Source of the DNA: Thermobifida alba
Lineage (GTDB): Bacteria > Actinomycetota > Actinomycetes > Streptosporangiales > Streptosporangiaceae
Direction: 5' to 3'
Assembly: GCF_023208015.1 (NCBI RefSeq)
Contig: NZ_CP051627.1
Location: forward strand, 1,054,001-1,118,000
DNA length: 64,000 nt
Shown: positions 62,871 to 64,000 of the stretch, in pieces
How positions within the stretch are numbered: position 1 is the first letter of the stretch
Layout of the letters: each line of letters starts with the position of its first letter
Translations under genes and position numbers: made by a program
The notes under the pieces: generated by a model
What the model saw: only the letters and a program-made list of their open reading frames with translations
Databases searched by the model: none
What the model was told of the DNA's origin: nothing

Positions 62871-63752
62871 ATGACCGTTCCGTCCCGACCGCTGCTCCAC
62901 GACCCGCCCGGCTCCGCGGACGCCGCCGACCGCGCCCCGGCGGCGTCCGCCCTGGAGCGCCCCGCCCCCCTGCGGGGCCGCCGGCGCCACCCCGCGGTGT
63001 CGCCGATCCTGCGCGCCAGCGTCCCCGTGCTGCTGGTGGCCCTGTGGTGGTGGGGCACGGACGCCGGCCTCGTCGACCCCCGGGTGCTGTCCAGCCCGCC
63101 CGACGTGGTCGACGCGCTGCGCGAACTGGTGGCCACCGGCCAGCTCGCCGAGTTCCTGGCGGCCTCCTTCCGCCGGGCCGCGCTCGGCGTCGCCCTCGGA
63201 GTGGGCGCCGGACTCGTCCTGGGGGTGGCGGCCGGACTGTCCGCGCTCGCCGAGGAACTCGTCGACCCGTCCATGCAGATCGTCCGCGCCGTGCCGTTCC
63301 TGGCCCTGGTGCCGCTGTTCATCTCCTGGTTCGGCGTCGACGAGGCCTTCAAGGTCGTGCTCATCGCGGTCGCGGCCGTCGCCCCCATGTACGCCTACAC
63401 CTACCTCGGCGTGCGCAGCGTGGACCGCCGGGTCGTGGAGGCGGCGCGGGGCTTCGGCCTGCGCGGCCCGCGGCTGGCCGTCGGCGTCATCATCCCCGGC
63501 GCGCTGCCCAGCATCCTCATGGCGCTGCGCATCTGCATGACGGTCAGCCTCACCGGGCTCATCGCCGCCGAGCAGATCGGCACCACCGCCGGGATCGGCT
63601 ACCTGGTCACCCTGGCCCAGCAGTACTACCGCACCGACTACATGGTGCTGTGCATCGCCCTGTACGCGGTGCTCGGCCTGCTCATCGACCTGGTGATCCG
63701 GGTCCTGGAACGCGTCCTCATGCCCTGGCGCGGCCACGTCGCCGCCCGCTGA
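62871..63752 (+). CDS. Sulfonate ABC transporter permease (SsuC-like)
   Basis: A 293-residue BPD-type permease with six spans after a charged 45-residue N-terminus. The EAA loop reads [26 protein letters not shown], and [29 protein letters not shown] is typical of SsuC/TauC. It couples to the ATPase that follows. The ATG follows GGGAGCATCCC. Confidence 0.94.
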   Translation: MTVPSRPLLHDPPGSADAADRAPAASALERPAPLRGRRRHPAVSPILRASVPVLLVALWWWGTDAGLVDPRVLSSPPDVVDALRELVATGQLAEFLAASFRRAALGVALGVGAGLVLGVAAGLSALAEELVDPSMQIVRAVPFLALVPLFISWFGVDEAFKVVLIAVAAVAPMYAYTYLGVRSVDRRVVEAARGFGLRGPRLAVGVIIPGALPSILMALRICMTVSLTGLIAAEQIGTTAGIGYLVTLAQQYYRTDYMVLCIALYAVLGLLIDLVIRVLERVLMPWRGHVAAR

Positions 63753-63774
63753 CCCGCCCGCCCGAAAGGAAGCC

Positions 63775-64000
63775 ATGGCCAGCCCGCCCGTTGCCGACCT
63801 GGCCGTCCAGGTCCGCGGACTGCGCAAGTCCTACGGCGCCCAGACCGTCCTGGACGGAGTCGACCTCGACATCCGCCGCGGCGAGTTCTTCGCCCTGCTG
63901 GGCCCCAGCGGCACCGGCAAGACCACCCTGCTGCGCGTGCTCGCCGGCCTGGAGACGCCCGACGCCGGCGAGGTCTGGGTGCCGCCCCGGCGCACCACCG
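63775..64000 (+). CDS. Sulfonate ABC transporter ATPase (SsuB-like), N-terminal part
   Basis: The first 75 codons of an ABC ATPase, cut by the window's right edge. It has [21 protein letters not shown] and Walker [10 protein letters not shown] (about residue 45), then [16 protein letters not shown]. Its place after the SsuC-like gene identifies it as the import ATPase. The ATG follows GAAAGGAAGCC. Confidence 0.93.
   Translation, partial: MASPPVADLAVQVRGLRKSYGAQTVLDGVDLDIRRGEFFALLGPSGTGKTTLLRVLAGLETPDAGEVWVPPRRTT

Overview
The window is about 70% or more G+C, uses GTG starts freely, and carries gene pairs typical of filamentous actinomycetes: an Scr1-type XRE regulator with a DUF397 protein, Asp23/AmaP stress clusters, a class F sortase and an IdeR/DmdR-type iron box. 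The gene content fits a high-GC Actinomycetia genome, possibly Nocardiopsaceae-like; I cannot fix genus or species from the sequence alone. I saw no tRNA, rRNA, insertion sequence or phage gene.

Left part (1-13 kb). A truncated acetyl-xylan esterase gene is followed by the Scr1/DUF397 pair and a large type I-E-style CRISPR array (51 repeats, about 3.1 kb). The array is read on the minus strand, its leader end is on the right, and decayed repeats lie on the left. No cas gene is present. Next comes an alcohol/aldehyde oxidation unit: a GAF-domain regulator diverging from an aldehyde dehydrogenase and its DUF779 partner, with a zinc alcohol dehydrogenase 3 kb away that carries the same promoter box.

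Middle (12-41 kb). This is a catabolic island for a CoA-activated, probably alicyclic or terpenoid/steroid-like carboxylate. It has a TetR regulator with palindromic operators, a fused double acyl-CoA dehydrogenase, a nitronate monooxygenase-like protein, three SDRs, an aldehyde dehydrogenase, an ADP-forming acyl-CoA synthetase, a DctP-DctQ-DctM TRAP importer, a P450 with its own [3Fe-4S] ferredoxin, two class III CoA-transferases, two hot-dog hydratases, a thiolase-fold protein that looks like a retro-aldolase with its DUF35 partner, a second orphan TRAP binding protein, a lipase-like hydrolase, an OYE/dienoyl-CoA reductase-type flavoenzyme, an alcohol dehydrogenase and a Baeyer-Villiger monooxygenase. 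Overlapping ATGA junctions show that much of 26.9-33.4 kb is one transcription unit. The logic is uptake, oxidation, CoA activation or transfer, dehydrogenation, hydration and C-C cleavage.

Right part (41-64 kb). A minus-strand envelope-stress cluster (three Asp23-like proteins, AmaP, DUF6286, DUF2273 and a sigma factor fused to an Asp23-like domain) is followed by a class F sortase and a secreted CHRD protein. Then come a protein made of two EF-G-domain-IV-like repeats and an iron-siderophore ABC importer behind an iron box. The window ends in an organosulfur assimilation region: SfnG-like sulfone monooxygenase, DszC-like and SfnB-like flavin oxygenases, two flavin reductases, SsuD-like sulfonate monooxygenase, two regulators, a second SsuD-like gene broken by an in-frame TAG, and an SsuA-SsuC-SsuB importer that runs off the right edge. 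A shared CCTACTGAAWAAGT-like box lies at three promoters of this sulfur region.
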